Source: an uncultured Chlorobiaceae bacterium
GTDB lineage: Bacteria; Bacteroidota; Chlorobiia; Chlorobiales; Chlorobiaceae
DNA length: 59,606 nt
Assembly (NCBI GenBank): GCA_903882665.1
Contig: CAIRXW010000057.1
Span: 1-59,606 of the forward strand
Reading direction: 5' to 3'
In this document: piece by piece, positions 45,000 through 54,764 of the stretch
Layout: each line of letters starts with the position of its first letter
Numbering within the stretch: position 1 is the stretch's first letter
The notes under the pieces: generated by a model
What the model was told of the DNA's origin: nothing
The model's database searches: none
The model's input: the letters and a program-made list of their open reading frames with translations, nothing else
Made by a program: the position numbers and the translations under genes

Positions 45000-46280
45000 T
45001 CACTCATTACCTGTTTCCATCGAAGGGTCAAGTGCCTCAATTTTGTACTTGAAGAGGCTGAGTGCAATGACTGCTCCGGCAATGGTCAGAATTCCGGCGA
45101 CAATATAGGGCGCGTGAAAGTTCATGCCGTAGAGAATACTTCCGCTGAAGGGTCCCATGATACGGGCAAAGGAGTTTACTGACTGTGAAAGACCGAGAAT
45201 CTGCCCCTGCTGCTGTTTATAGCTGTAGAGTGAAATCATGGAGAGGTTGATGGGCGCAACCAGACTGGTGCCGATGGCAAAAAAGAAGAGGATAAAGAGC
45301 CCGAGAGAAAAAAGCGAACTTTGTGGCGCGAAAGGAACAAAAAAGACACCGATAAAGGTGAAGAGGTGGCCCCATAAAAAAAGCTGGTGCTCGCCCATCT
45401 TTTTAATGAGCTTCCGGATAAGGCCGCCCTGCACAATGACCGACCACACACCGACATAGGCAAAGATATAGCCGATCTGCTCGTCGGTAGCCTTGAAGTA
45501 CTCTTTCCAGAGCAGGATTGAAGCAACCTGCATGTTCACGATGGCAAAGGTATAGATATAGTTGGCAATCATAAGCAGTGCAAGGGGACGTGAGCTGAAG
45601 GTCAGTTTCAGCCCGTCAACATACTCGACTCTTTTTTCCTCCAGAAAATGGGAGAGCGATCGCCGGGGTTCGCTGTTGCCCGTCCTTTTTTTCAGAAATC
45701 CGAACACCATCTTTTGCGCATTCCTGTTCGACTCGGGAAGCAGGAAGATGGCAAGGATAAAGTCGATAAAGATCAGTGAGGCGGCAACATACCCAACGAC
45801 AGGAATACCATAATTGTGTTTCAAAAATCCGCCAAGGACCGGGCCTATAATGAAGCCTATTCCAAAAGCGGCCCCGATCATGCCCATTGCACCCGATCGG
45901 CTTTTGCTGTCAGTGACATCGGTGATATAGGCCTGTGCAGCGGCAATGTTGGCCGACCCGATACCTGAAAGTCCTCTGGCAAAAATAAGCAGCGGAATGG
46001 TGGATGCCTGCGAAAAAACCAGATAGGAGAGCGCCGTGATAAAAATACTGATCAGCATGACCGGTCGCCTGCCGATTTTGTCACTCAGCTTGCCCCAGAG
46101 AGGAGAAAAGATAAACTGCATGATCGAAAAAATCGAGGCAATCAGCCCGATCATGAAGGGAGTTGCGTGAAGAAACTTGGCATAAGTCGGCAGCAGTGGC
46201 AGCACAATTCCGAACCCGATAAGATCCAGTAAAACCGTCAGGAGTAAGATGAGCAGTGGAGAGCGCTTCATGCCGTGCAT
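45000..46280 (-). CDS. MFS transporter, TetA-like
   Basis: A 426-residue, 12-span major facilitator. [13 protein letters not shown] in the first span and [14 protein letters not shown] in the first cytoplasmic loop are typical of the TetA/multidrug efflux branch. ISDVTD-like motif C is seen as [17 protein letters not shown]. The substrate is unknown. It lies 34 bases before the Gfo/Idh/MocA gene in the same operon-like array. Confidence 0.87.
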   Translation of the reverse strand: MHGMKRSPLLILLLTVLLDLIGFGIVLPLLPTYAKFLHATPFMIGLIASIFSIMQFIFSPLWGKLSDKIGRRPVMLISIFITALSYLVFSQASTIPLLIFARGLSGIGSANIAAAQAYITDVTDSKSRSGAMGMIGAAFGIGFIIGPVLGGFLKHNYGIPVVGYVAASLIFIDFILAIFLLPESNRNAQKMVFGFLKKRTGNSEPRRSLSHFLEEKRVEYVDGLKLTFSSRPLALLMIANYIYTFAIVNMQVASILLWKEYFKATDEQIGYIFAYVGVWSVIVQGGLIRKLIKKMGEHQLFLWGHLFTFIGVFFVPFAPQSSLFSLGLFILFFFAIGTSLVAPINLSMISLYSYKQQQGQILGLSQSVNSFARIMGPFSGSILYGMNFHAPYIVAGILTIAGAVIALSLFKYKIEALDPSMETGNE

Positions 46281-46352
46281 TTTGTTTTGTTCCGCTAAAG
46301 CCCCAAAGATAAAAAAATTAAAGCCGATTCTGACAGGGGAGCGCTGAAAAAA

Positions 46353-47246
46353 TCAGGGAGCAGCTCTCTCAACAGGATAAATCATTCGGTGCAACTGCGC
46401 AATTCCTTCAAGCACTCTCGGACCGGGACGAAGAAAAAGGTTGTTGTCGAGCCGATCGTACACCTGGCGGTGTTTTACAGCCGCAATAGAGTGCCATCCT
46501 GGGCGGTTTATCACGTTATCGGCAGCAGAAGACTTTTTGTCCATGTACATGCAGGCAATCACCTCAGGACTTTGCTCAATCACCCACTCCTGTGAAATTT
46601 CGAAATACTCCTTCTCAACCGCGTCACCGATATTGCGGCCACCTGCGCAGGCAATAAGCGCCGAAGTATAACTTCCTTTTCCACCCGTCCAGAAAGGGTC
46701 GTTCCATATTTCAAGATAGACGCTTTTTTTGTTCTTTTGACGATCGGCCTCTGTTTTGAACTGAGCAAGACCCTTGCTGATGGAGAGTGCCAGGCTGTCA
46801 GCCTCTCTGGTGTGGCCAGTCAATTTCCCCAGTTTTCGGAGGGCGGCAGGGATATCGTTCGGGCTCTTGCAGGCGATGCTCTCCTGGTGAATGCCCAATG
46901 CCAATATTTTTTTTCCCATCTCCTCATCGGCCAGATCGACATCAACCACCAGATCGGGATGGATGGCCGCAAGCACTTCAAGCGAAGGTCGTCCAAAGGA
47001 GCCCGCTACAGGGACTTTGGCCGCTACGGCAGGCCAGTCGCAGGCGGTGGTCCTGCCAACGAGCTGATCGCCAGCGCCGATAGCAAAAATCATCTCCGTC
47101 ATGCTTGGCGCAAGGCTGACAATAGAGGGCTTGTCGGTGGCGGCACGCGGCTTTATATCCTTTTTTTGCGTGCATCCTGCCGCCAGAAACAGGAGTATTG
47201 TGTAAAAAATTGCCAGAAGGCGATTAGCCGGGAAGCTGTTGCGCAT
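46353..47246 (-). CDS. BtuF-like periplasmic binding lipoprotein
   Basis: About 297 residues from the ATG at 47246, with a lipoprotein signal ending LAAGC. The mature protein has the helical-backbone binding fold (class III): PSIVSLAPSMTEMIFAIGAG at the front, and HPDLVVDVD. The closest known use is vitamin B12 (BtuF) or siderophore uptake, and corrinoid uptake is plausible in Chlorobi. No permease or ATPase partner is adjacent. Its start lies inside the end of the NUDIX gene (23-base overlap). Confidence 0.82.
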   Translation of the reverse strand: MRNSFPANRLLAIFYTILLFLAAGCTQKKDIKPRAATDKPSIVSLAPSMTEMIFAIGAGDQLVGRTTACDWPAVAAKVPVAGSFGRPSLEVLAAIHPDLVVDVDLADEEMGKKILALGIHQESIACKSPNDIPAALRKLGKLTGHTREADSLALSISKGLAQFKTEADRQKNKKSVYLEIWNDPFWTGGKGSYTSALIACAGGRNIGDAVEKEYFEISQEWVIEQSPEVIACMYMDKKSSAADNVINRPGWHSIAAVKHRQVYDRLDNNLFLRPGPRVLEGIAQLHRMIYPVERAAP

Positions 47247-47634
47247 AGTGATGAACGATCTGCAGGTGATTGAATGCAAGTGGAAGGGTGAGGGCTTCAG
47301 AAAGGGAAAACCAGCCGATTTCCTTCACTTCGCTTGGCATCAGCTCTGTTGAACCAATTCCGCTACCGTAGAATGCAAGCGCCACAGCATGAAAGTTATA
47401 CTCAGCAAAGAGTTCATCAAAGTAATGGAGAAAAACCGGCGAGGCAAAGAGAAGCCCGGTCTCTTCGCGTACTTCACGAACAACAGCCTCTTTAGCCGTT
47501 TCATAGTCGTCAATGTGCCCTCCCGGCAGGCACCACTGCCCCTGAAAGGGAGGAACACCTCTTTTCGTCAGAAGGATGATATCGCGATGGTCATCATCCG
47601 GAGTGATTATGGCAGCAACGGTAGTTTTTGTCAT
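47224..47634 (-). CDS. NUDIX hydrolase
   Basis: 136 residues with a complete NUDIX box, G-x5-E-x7-REVREETGL, starting at GGHIDD. It likely hydrolyses a nucleoside diphosphate linked to another moiety, possibly as a house-cleaning enzyme. The substrate is not predictable. It overlaps the following BtuF-like gene and is divergent from the SRPBCC gene. Confidence 0.9.
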   Translation of the reverse strand: MTKTTVAAIITPDDDHRDIILLTKRGVPPFQGQWCLPGGHIDDYETAKEAVVREVREETGLLFASPVFLHYFDELFAEYNFHAVALAFYGSGIGSTELMPSEVKEIGWFSLSEALTLPLAFNHLQIVHHYAQQLPG

Positions 47635-47800
47635 GAAGCGGCTTGAAAAATGTCTTGCAAAAAATTGGAGCGATTCTGCGTCAGGGAAAATGGCAAAAAA
47701 AGATGAGATACCGGCATGGTTGCGGATACGTTTTACCAGAAAAAATTGTTACAGCTTTAAGTTGAAAGCATTACCGAAAAGAGTTTAACCGTTCAGTATC

Positions 47801-48265
47801 ATGGGATCACACTCCCTGACTTATAAACAATGTATTCCGGTTTCGATCGTCGCAGCGTGGGACTTTTTTTCTTCTCCAGCAAATCTTGCACGGATAACGC
47901 CGCCGGAAATGATGTTCAGGATAACAAATGGAGCCAGCGGTCAGCAGATTTATGAAGGGATGCTGATCAGCTATACGATCTATCCCTTCATGATGTTGCC
48001 GCTGCAGTGGGAGACTGAAATTACAAAAGTTGACAAACCGTTTCTGTTTGAGGATCGCCAGAAATCGGGGCCTTACGAGAGCTGGCATCATCAACATCAG
48101 TTTCGTGAAATTCCGGGTGGTGTGGAAATGACCGATCAAATCAGCTATGTGATGCCGATGGGTGCTTTTGGAGATCTTGTCAATTCACTGATTGTCAGCA
48201 GGCGGCTTGAAGAGGTTTTTGCCTACAGACAAAAAAAAATAGAGGCGATTTTAGGTAATCTGTGA
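47801..48265 (+). CDS. SRPBCC (START-like) ligand-binding protein
   Basis: 154 residues of the SRPBCC/polyketide-cyclase-like fold. VSIVAAWDFFSSPANLARITPPEM is the typical N-terminal helix-grip entry; FLFEDRQKSGPYESWHHQHQF and TDQISYVMPMGAFGDLVN are conserved in this subgroup, often annotated as cell-division-inhibitor-like. The ligand is unknown. The following gene begins within 40 bases. Confidence 0.8.
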   Translation: MGSHSLTYKQCIPVSIVAAWDFFSSPANLARITPPEMMFRITNGASGQQIYEGMLISYTIYPFMMLPLQWETEITKVDKPFLFEDRQKSGPYESWHHQHQFREIPGGVEMTDQISYVMPMGAFGDLVNSLIVSRRLEEVFAYRQKKIEAILGNL

Positions 48266-48300
48266 ACCTTTTGCAACAGGGCTATGGTGGAGAAACGGTC

Positions 48301-49995
48301 ATGAATGAAACGCTCTCTCTTGGAGGAATAGCAATTCTGTTTGCTGGCGGTCTGGCGCTTTTTCTCTATGGCATCAGGCTGATGAGCAGCGGTCTGAAAA
48401 AGGCCTCGGGTGCACGGATGCGACGGCTGATATCGAAGGTAACCGGCAACAGTTTGTACGGGATGCTTGCCGGAGCCTTTGCCACCATGGTTGTTCAGAG
48501 CAGCAGCACCATTATTGCTACCCTTGTCGGGCTGGTGCAATCCCGGCTTATGACCAGCACGCAGTCGCTGGCCGTCATTCTTGGGGCTGAAATAGGGACA
48601 ACGGCCATGGCCCAGCTTGTGGCCTTCCGCTTGCAAGATTATGCCCTGATCATTTTTGCGGCTGGCTTTGCCTTGAACTCTTTTGGAAAATCGGAACCCC
48701 TTCGTTTTACCGGCGAAGCCTTTTCAGGGTTCGGTCTTCTATTTTTCGGGTTGAAGGTGATGTCGGAGGCGGTCGCACCCCTCGAAAGCTATGCCCCGTT
48801 TCTCTCTCTCTTGCGTTATCTCGACAATCCATTTCTTGGTGTTGCCGCAGGTATGGCCTTGACCGCCCTGATGCACAGCAGTGCGGCCTTTATCGGTATT
48901 ATCATAACGCTTGCCCTGCAGGGCGCATTGACTCTTGAGGCCGGAATTGCGTTGCTGCTTGGCGCCAACATAGGTACCTGTATAACGGGGGTGCTGGCAA
49001 GTGCCGGTATGCAGCGTGCAGCAAAGAGGGTTGCGCTGGCGCAGGTACTCTTCAATGTGACCGGTGTGCTCATTTTTTTCCCCTTCATTCCACAGTTTGC
49101 CGATTTTATCCGCATTATTTCGCCCTCAGCAGAGGGTACGGGTGCAGAGAGGTTTGCTCTTGAGGTGCCGCGCCAGATAGCCAATGCCCATTCACTGCTC
49201 AATATTTTCATGTCTTTTTTTATTCTTTCCGTTCTTGTGCCCTTCGACAGGCTGCTTTACCGGCTGCTTCCGGATGACCCGCAGGAGACAAGGCTCATTC
49301 CCGCAGTCTGGTATCTGAAGGAGTCGGCACTTACCACACCGGTACTGGCCCTCGGTTATGTAAAGGCTGAGGTGGCGAGGATGGGCAGCATTGCGGCCAA
49401 AATGGTGCGCGCCTCACTCTACCCTTTTCTGAGCAGTGACCCTGGTCATGATGCGGTTTTTCCGAAGCTTTCCGTTATCAAGGGCATGGACATGAGAGAG
49501 GAGAAACTTGATTTTCTTGAAGCCCGGATTTCCGATTATCTTATTAAAATCAGCCGCAGTGCGCATAGTGAGCAGGTATTGAAGGAGGTGTTCGCTCTCA
49601 TGAATATTGTAAAAGGGCTGGAATCGATTGGCGATGTTATTGAAACTATTGAAGCAAAACTCCTTGAGAAAAAACGGGGAGTGGAGAGCGATCTGAGCCA
49701 GAAGGGTAAAGATGAACTGGTGGAAATACACAAAATGGTCTGCCTTGAGATTGAACAATTGGCCGATGCCCTGAAGGAGATGGATGCACTGAAAGCCGGT
49801 GTACTTCTGCAGGGTGATGAGCGATTTAAACGAATGGTGGCGCAGGCTGAAACCGCCCACCTGAAAAGAGTTTTTCTTCTTCACGAAGCAGAGCTTACCC
49901 ACGATATGCACATGGAACTCATCAACCTGTTTGAACAGGTACACCATTACTGCAAGAGTGTCGCGCAAAGCATCGTGAATGCGGTGGAGAGTTAA
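48301..49995 (+). CDS. Na+/phosphate cotransporter family protein with PhoU-like tail
   Basis: About 564 residues from the ATG at 48301 (GGAG upstream); an alternative start at 48262 overlaps the previous gene. Two Na/Pi-cotransporter repeats are visible, with QSSSTIIATLVG in the first and MHSSAAFIGIIITL in the second, inside eight or more membrane spans. The last 200 residues are a helical PhoU-like domain thought to regulate uptake. Its substrate is probably phosphate. Confidence 0.88.
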   Translation: MNETLSLGGIAILFAGGLALFLYGIRLMSSGLKKASGARMRRLISKVTGNSLYGMLAGAFATMVVQSSSTIIATLVGLVQSRLMTSTQSLAVILGAEIGTTAMAQLVAFRLQDYALIIFAAGFALNSFGKSEPLRFTGEAFSGFGLLFFGLKVMSEAVAPLESYAPFLSLLRYLDNPFLGVAAGMALTALMHSSAAFIGIIITLALQGALTLEAGIALLLGANIGTCITGVLASAGMQRAAKRVALAQVLFNVTGVLIFFPFIPQFADFIRIISPSAEGTGAERFALEVPRQIANAHSLLNIFMSFFILSVLVPFDRLLYRLLPDDPQETRLIPAVWYLKESALTTPVLALGYVKAEVARMGSIAAKMVRASLYPFLSSDPGHDAVFPKLSVIKGMDMREEKLDFLEARISDYLIKISRSAHSEQVLKEVFALMNIVKGLESIGDVIETIEAKLLEKKRGVESDLSQKGKDELVEIHKMVCLEIEQLADALKEMDALKAGVLLQGDERFKRMVAQAETAHLKRVFLLHEAELTHDMHMELINLFEQVHHYCKSVAQSIVNAVES

Positions 49996-50133
49996 TCTGC
50001 TTCCCGCTCACTGGTTTACATATTACAACAGATTCCGTTGGGAACCCTGTCAAAGTTAATCCCTGTAATTTGCTTAATTCAGAGTGATATACGTATACTC
50101 TTCAAATTGATCATTCGTTGACGCCGGATCCTG

Positions 50134-51489
50134 ATGCAAGCTGAAAAACACCTTTTCGCCACAACCCCCATCCTCGGCACCATTCTCAGGAAGAAGGCGG
50201 TGGAACGCCTTTTTTCGAGCGGGAGCCGTGAAGCTGCGGTTGCTTTGGCGGGCGCAGTGGAAAAGGCGCATCCGGAAGCAGATGCGATAATTAACCGTCT
50301 TCTGCTTCTGCTGCACAGCAGCCAGCCGGTCATGCACAGCGCTCTGTGGAACTACTGGAAAGCATCCCGCTTCGAAGAGCTGCTGAAAAGGATGCAAGCC
50401 TCTGCAACGCTTATGTCGGATCTGCTGCAGGCACTTGAGGCCATGCCGGAAAACGACTGGGGCAACGGTATGGCGTTCATGCTCTGGAGCATCGTTGACC
50501 GCGATGACATCGCCGACACGATAGATGCGAGCGGTCGCCATGCGCCTGCTCTTGAAATGGACGCCCTTTTCGGGCTTGTGCGAGGCAATCCGGGGCGCTA
50601 CCTCGATCTTGAAGATCCCGATTACTCCATTTTTGAAAAAGCGTGGCTTGCCGCATCCAGCGTCCAGAGACAGCGTATCAGCACAACCGTTCTCAAAAGT
50701 CAGGATCCCCGGCTTGTTGCGGCTTACGATCATGCCGTCAAGGAGGGGCATGACCCGCAACTGGTCATCGAAGCCCTTAAACTCTGCGGAGATCACGACG
50801 CACTGCTTGACCGGCTGCATGGTTTGCCCTTCACCTGTGCGCTCGAGGTTATTGCTTTCTGGGAAGAGAGCGACGGAAGGCCGAAAACTCCCTCAAAAAA
50901 AGTTGTTGTCGAGGCTGTTGTCCCCCTCTATCGTGAACTGGCCGGGCTTCTTCCGCAGTCCCGACCCTCCGGTCCGCCCGGCACCAGAGATATATTCTCT
51001 TTCTGGACGGAACGGTATCGAACAGACGAGCTACTGCAGCAGGATCTTGCAAGCCCGGATCCCTTCAGACGGGCCGGCGCGCTCTTTTCAGGTGCGCAGC
51101 GGGGAGTGATTCCGCGCAACAGGCTGCAGGAGATTTCCCTGAACGGCACGTGGCCTGAAAAGCTCGCGCTTCAGTACCTCTTTACCGTGCCGGATGCAAG
51201 CTCCCGGCAGGAGCATGTCTGCTGGCTCCAGCCACAGAACAATATCGTGGCCGCCATACTGACGACACGCCTGCCCGGTTCGCTTGAAGAGAGCAGTTCG
51301 CTGGCCGGTGGAGTTCATGCTGGTGCTGGAGCGGCTGATCAGTCGGCACAGCTCCAGCGTAAACTCCTGCAGTTACTCGGGGTTCTGCAGGGCTATTTTC
51401 TTCGCGGCCTGATCACCGTTGACAGTAATGACGACGCTACAGAAAAAAATGCCGTGGAGACCGAGGAGCTGACGGATGCAGTATGGTAA
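50134..51489 (+). CDS. Unrecognised alpha-helical protein, first gene of the Hsp70/AAA+/SUMF1 operon
   Basis: 451 residues that I cannot assign to a named family. The sequence is almost entirely amphipathic helices of about 15-20 residues, such as EAAVALAGAVEKAHPEADA and LVIEALKLCGDHDALLDRL. It reads like a HEAT- or TPR-type solenoid, with a Pro-rich break near residue 280 (RPSGPPGTRD). There is no signal peptide or membrane span and no catalytic motif. Codon usage is GC-rich like that of the next three genes. It lies 23 bases before the Hsp70 gene and is probably co-transcribed and a scaffold or adaptor. A 10-base palindrome (TATACGTATA, 50088-50097) lies upstream. Confidence 0.75.
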   Translation: MQAEKHLFATTPILGTILRKKAVERLFSSGSREAAVALAGAVEKAHPEADAIINRLLLLLHSSQPVMHSALWNYWKASRFEELLKRMQASATLMSDLLQALEAMPENDWGNGMAFMLWSIVDRDDIADTIDASGRHAPALEMDALFGLVRGNPGRYLDLEDPDYSIFEKAWLAASSVQRQRISTTVLKSQDPRLVAAYDHAVKEGHDPQLVIEALKLCGDHDALLDRLHGLPFTCALEVIAFWEESDGRPKTPSKKVVVEAVVPLYRELAGLLPQSRPSGPPGTRDIFSFWTERYRTDELLQQDLASPDPFRRAGALFSGAQRGVIPRNRLQEISLNGTWPEKLALQYLFTVPDASSRQEHVCWLQPQNNIVAAILTTRLPGSLEESSSLAGGVHAGAGAADQSAQLQRKLLQLLGVLQGYFLRGLITVDSNDDATEKNAVETEELTDAVW

Positions 51490-51512
51490 ACCCGGGATAA
51501 CCGTTTGAGTAT

Positions 51513-53132
51513 ATGGCTCTCGCTTTTGATTTCGGGACATGCAACAGCGTGGTCGCACGCTGGAACGAAGCCCTGAACGACATAGAGACTCCCGACCTGC
51601 CCAACCTCGGCATCCTCTACCCGCAGCCGGGATCGGAGCCTGCGCGGGTCATTCCCTCCGTCATTCATTTCGCCGTGGAGAGCACCCTCCTTGTCGGCAG
51701 CCAGGTTGACGCAGCAAGAGTAGTCAATCATCCGGGAACATTCAGATGGCTGAAAATGGATATGCTTCGCAACGGCGGAGCCAATCGCGGGCGGCGCGTC
51801 AATGGCAGGGTTATTTATCCCCGCCATGCAGCAGACGAACTCGTCGATCGCATTCTGATGTTTGTGCGCGGCTATTTCGGCGACATCGACGAGGAAATCG
51901 TACTGACCGTCCCGGTCGAAGCCTTCGATCACTATATCGACTGGCTTCGTGAAGCGGCGATAAAACGCTTTCCGGGAGGGATCACCTTCATCGACGAAGC
52001 AACCGCCTGTATGCTTGGTTACATCGATAAGGTTCTCGACCGCGAACCCTACTGCATCGTGGATTTCGGCGGAGGCACTCTCGATGTTTCGGTCGTTCGT
52101 ACTGATCTGCTGCGTGCCGGACATGCGAAATGCCGGATACTGGGCCGGGCGGGCGAGGAGATTGGCGGGATTATGATCGATAACTGGCTGCTGGAACATA
52201 TCCAGGAACAGGAGGAGCTCACAGATGACGATATCGCATCTATCGGCCCGTCACTGCTCGAAGCGATTGAGGGGGCGAAAATTGCCATCTCGAACGGCAG
52301 CGAGCAAGCATCCTTCACCCGCTATAACGATGTTACCGGGCGTCTCGTCGAGGTCACGCTCACTTCCGCCACCCTGAAGGAGGCGCTTGAAAAAAAACGG
52401 GAACCGGGCAGGAACAACCTCTACCAGCACATCATCCGCACGCTTGACCGCGCTCTCGATCAGGCACGCGACAGGGCAGGCATCCGCAAGGAGGAGCTCA
52501 AGGGGATTTTTCTTGTGGGGGGAAGCAGCCTGCTGCCCGGCATCGAAGAGAAAATCCGGGAGTTCTTTCCCCTCAGCGACGTTCATGCCGGTAATCCCTT
52601 CGAAGCCATTGCCAGAGGGGCATGCCGCTACTCCGGCGGCATCTTCGACCAGACGTTGACCCACGATTACTGTCTGCGTAGCTGGAACCGGGAACTTCGT
52701 GATTTCGAACTGGTTCCCGTTGTTCCCCGAGGCACTCCTTACCCGACAGGGAAACCGGTATGCAGCAAATATATCAAGGCAGCTTCGGACAATCAGGATA
52801 CGCTCGGACTGGTGATTTATGAGCGTTCGATGATGAGTCGCCCGCTGATCACCTATGTCAACGGGGCCGACGGGCTCCGTCCGGTACGGGAAGGGGAGCG
52901 GGAGGAGAGTCGGCATAAGCCCCTCAATCCCGAAGACAGCGAGTTCATCCATGCCGTCCCGCCATGCCGTTCGGGCGAGCGGCGCTTCATCGCAGGATTC
53001 GGTGTAGACAGCAACCGCCGCCTCACGCTCTGGCTGCGGGATACGGAGGAGAACAATAGTTCCTACATTCTGTTACGCGACGGCTCGCGACTTCCGTTGC
53101 CGGTGAGCGATCTGCCGGTAGTGAAACTCTGA
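51513..53132 (+). CDS. Hsp70-family ATPase with divergent C-terminus
   Basis: 539 residues with a complete actin-like nucleotide-binding domain: phosphate-1 FDFGTCNS at residues 5-12, connect-1 IDEATACMLGY, phosphate-2 IVDFGGGTLDVSVV from residue 182, and the adenosine motif GIFLVGGSSLLPG from residue 331. The remaining 150 or so residues do not show a DnaK substrate-binding domain, and no EEVD-like tail is present. This places it among the atypical Hsp70s found in bacterial accessory operons. It lies between the helical protein and the AAA+ gene, so a mechanical role with those partners is inferred. Confidence 0.88.
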   Translation: MALAFDFGTCNSVVARWNEALNDIETPDLPNLGILYPQPGSEPARVIPSVIHFAVESTLLVGSQVDAARVVNHPGTFRWLKMDMLRNGGANRGRRVNGRVIYPRHAADELVDRILMFVRGYFGDIDEEIVLTVPVEAFDHYIDWLREAAIKRFPGGITFIDEATACMLGYIDKVLDREPYCIVDFGGGTLDVSVVRTDLLRAGHAKCRILGRAGEEIGGIMIDNWLLEHIQEQEELTDDDIASIGPSLLEAIEGAKIAISNGSEQASFTRYNDVTGRLVEVTLTSATLKEALEKKREPGRNNLYQHIIRTLDRALDQARDRAGIRKEELKGIFLVGGSSLLPGIEEKIREFFPLSDVHAGNPFEAIARGACRYSGGIFDQTLTHDYCLRSWNRELRDFELVPVVPRGTPYPTGKPVCSKYIKAASDNQDTLGLVIYERSMMSRPLITYVNGADGLRPVREGEREESRHKPLNPEDSEFIHAVPPCRSGERRFIAGFGVDSNRRLTLWLRDTEENNSSYILLRDGSRLPLPVSDLPVVKL

Positions 53133-53208
53133 TAGACAGCTCACTCGAACCGCTCATGACAATTTTAAGAGATGTCCTGATGGCTAAACAAGAAAAACTT
53201 AACACAGC

Positions 53209-54741
53209 ATGGCCTGGCTCGACGAACTCAAACTGAATGTTGACGCGCGGGTAGCAGTCATACACCTGGCCACAATCGATGAAGAGGACGCCATGCGCAC
53301 GCTTTCCGGCTGGTCGCAATCGAGCGAGTGGCCTGAAGGCATGGGGCTCATCACCTGGGATATCGGCGACCAGTTCCGGCACCTGCGCGAGCCCGCGGTA
53401 ACCTTCAGCAAACTGGCGGCAACTCCGGAAACCGTGCTCGACATCATCGACGACTACAAGGGCTCCGCAACATTCGTGCTCAAAGACTTTCACCATTTCT
53501 GGGAACACAACCGCAAGGTTTCGCGCATGTTGCGGAACCTCGCATCGCGTCTTCCTTTCCGCAACGAAACGGTGAACATCATCATCACCAGCTCCCAGTT
53601 TGCGCTTCCCGTCGAACTCTGTCACGACATTCCAACCATCGATGTGGGAAAGCCCGACGGCAAACAGATAGTGGAACTGCTCGATCGGGAAACCCGCTCG
53701 ACGCGGGCGCTCGATAACGCCACGCACGGCTTGCGCGAACGTCTGGTCGAAAGCGCGCTCGGTCTTTCCATCGTCGAAGCGGGAAGGGCCTTTCGCAAAG
53801 CCATCGTGGTTGCCGGAGGCTATGGGCTCGACGAACGGAGCGTCCGGCAGGTGCTGAACGAAAAACGCCACATCATCCGTGAAAGCGGCGCTCTCGAACT
53901 ATACCCCTATACCGGCTCGATGAACAACGTCGGCGGACTTGGCGCTCTGAAGGGGTGGCTCGACGAGCGCCAGGAAGCGTTCAGCCAGGATGCACGAGAG
54001 TATGGCCTAAGCATGCCCAAAGGGGTGGCTCTCATCGGGATTCCCGGAACCGGAAAAAGCCTCTGTGCAAAAGTAACCGCAGGCCACTGGGGGATGACGC
54101 TGCTGAGAATGGATGTCGGCGCCATCTTCAGCGGCCTGCTCGGGTCGAGCGAACAGAACATTCGCGAAGCCATCCGCATTGCCGAGGTCATAGCCCCCTG
54201 CGTGCTCTGGGTTGACGAGATCGAAAAAGCCTTTGCCGGCTCCATGGGCGACAGCGGCACGGCAAGCCGGGTCTTTGCCACCTTTCTGACCTGGATGCAG
54301 GAAAAAACCGCCCCGGTATTCGTTTTCGCCACCGCCAACAACGTTCGGCGCCTTCCCCCCGAACTCCTGCGCAAAGGCCGTTTTGACGAAGTCTTTTTCC
54401 TCGATCTTCCCACCCACTGCGAGCGGATAAAAATACTCGAAGTCCATCTCAGGGAGCGTGGTTATACCATGCTCTCGCAGCGGTTCAACCTTGGCGCCGT
54501 CGCATCGGCAACAGAGGGGTTCGTCGGTGCGGAGTTGCAGGCGCTGGTTAACGATGCCATGTTTCCCGCATTCCGCGACAACCGCCGGGAACTGGAAACA
54601 GAGGATATGCTCAACGCTGCCGGAGAGATGGTTCCCCTTTCTGCATCTCATCAGGAGCATATCGAACAGTTGAGGACGATGGTCGGAAACGGACAGGCGC
54701 GCAACGCCTCCGACGACCGGAATGCTTTGGCTGCGTCATAG
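53209..54741 (+). CDS. Ycf46-like AAA+ ATPase
   Basis: 510 residues. The first 230 form a degenerate AAA-like N-terminal region (LITWDIGDQFRHL and IIDDYKGSATFVLKDF). A canonical AAA+ module follows, with Walker A GIPGTGKS at residues 277-284, Walker B LWVDEIEKAF with Asp 336 and Glu 337, and the second-region LRKGRFDEVF with arginine finger. This order and the VALIGIPGTGKSLCAK block match Ycf46 of cyanobacteria and plastids. Such proteins usually form hexameric remodelling rings. It follows the Hsp70 gene by 76 bases on the same strand. Confidence 0.88.
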   Translation: MAWLDELKLNVDARVAVIHLATIDEEDAMRTLSGWSQSSEWPEGMGLITWDIGDQFRHLREPAVTFSKLAATPETVLDIIDDYKGSATFVLKDFHHFWEHNRKVSRMLRNLASRLPFRNETVNIIITSSQFALPVELCHDIPTIDVGKPDGKQIVELLDRETRSTRALDNATHGLRERLVESALGLSIVEAGRAFRKAIVVAGGYGLDERSVRQVLNEKRHIIRESGALELYPYTGSMNNVGGLGALKGWLDERQEAFSQDAREYGLSMPKGVALIGIPGTGKSLCAKVTAGHWGMTLLRMDVGAIFSGLLGSSEQNIREAIRIAEVIAPCVLWVDEIEKAFAGSMGDSGTASRVFATFLTWMQEKTAPVFVFATANNVRRLPPELLRKGRFDEVFFLDLPTHCERIKILEVHLRERGYTMLSQRFNLGAVASATEGFVGAELQALVNDAMFPAFRDNRRELETEDMLNAAGEMVPLSASHQEHIEQLRTMVGNGQARNASDDRNALAAS

Positions 54742-54764
54742 AAAACTGGAGAAAACAGGGCACA

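Noticed and set aside
50088-50097. TATACGTATA palindrome as operator of the four-gene operon
   Set aside because: Ten-base AT-rich palindromes are expected by chance, and no second copy or spacing support was found, so it is only mentioned in the gene entry.
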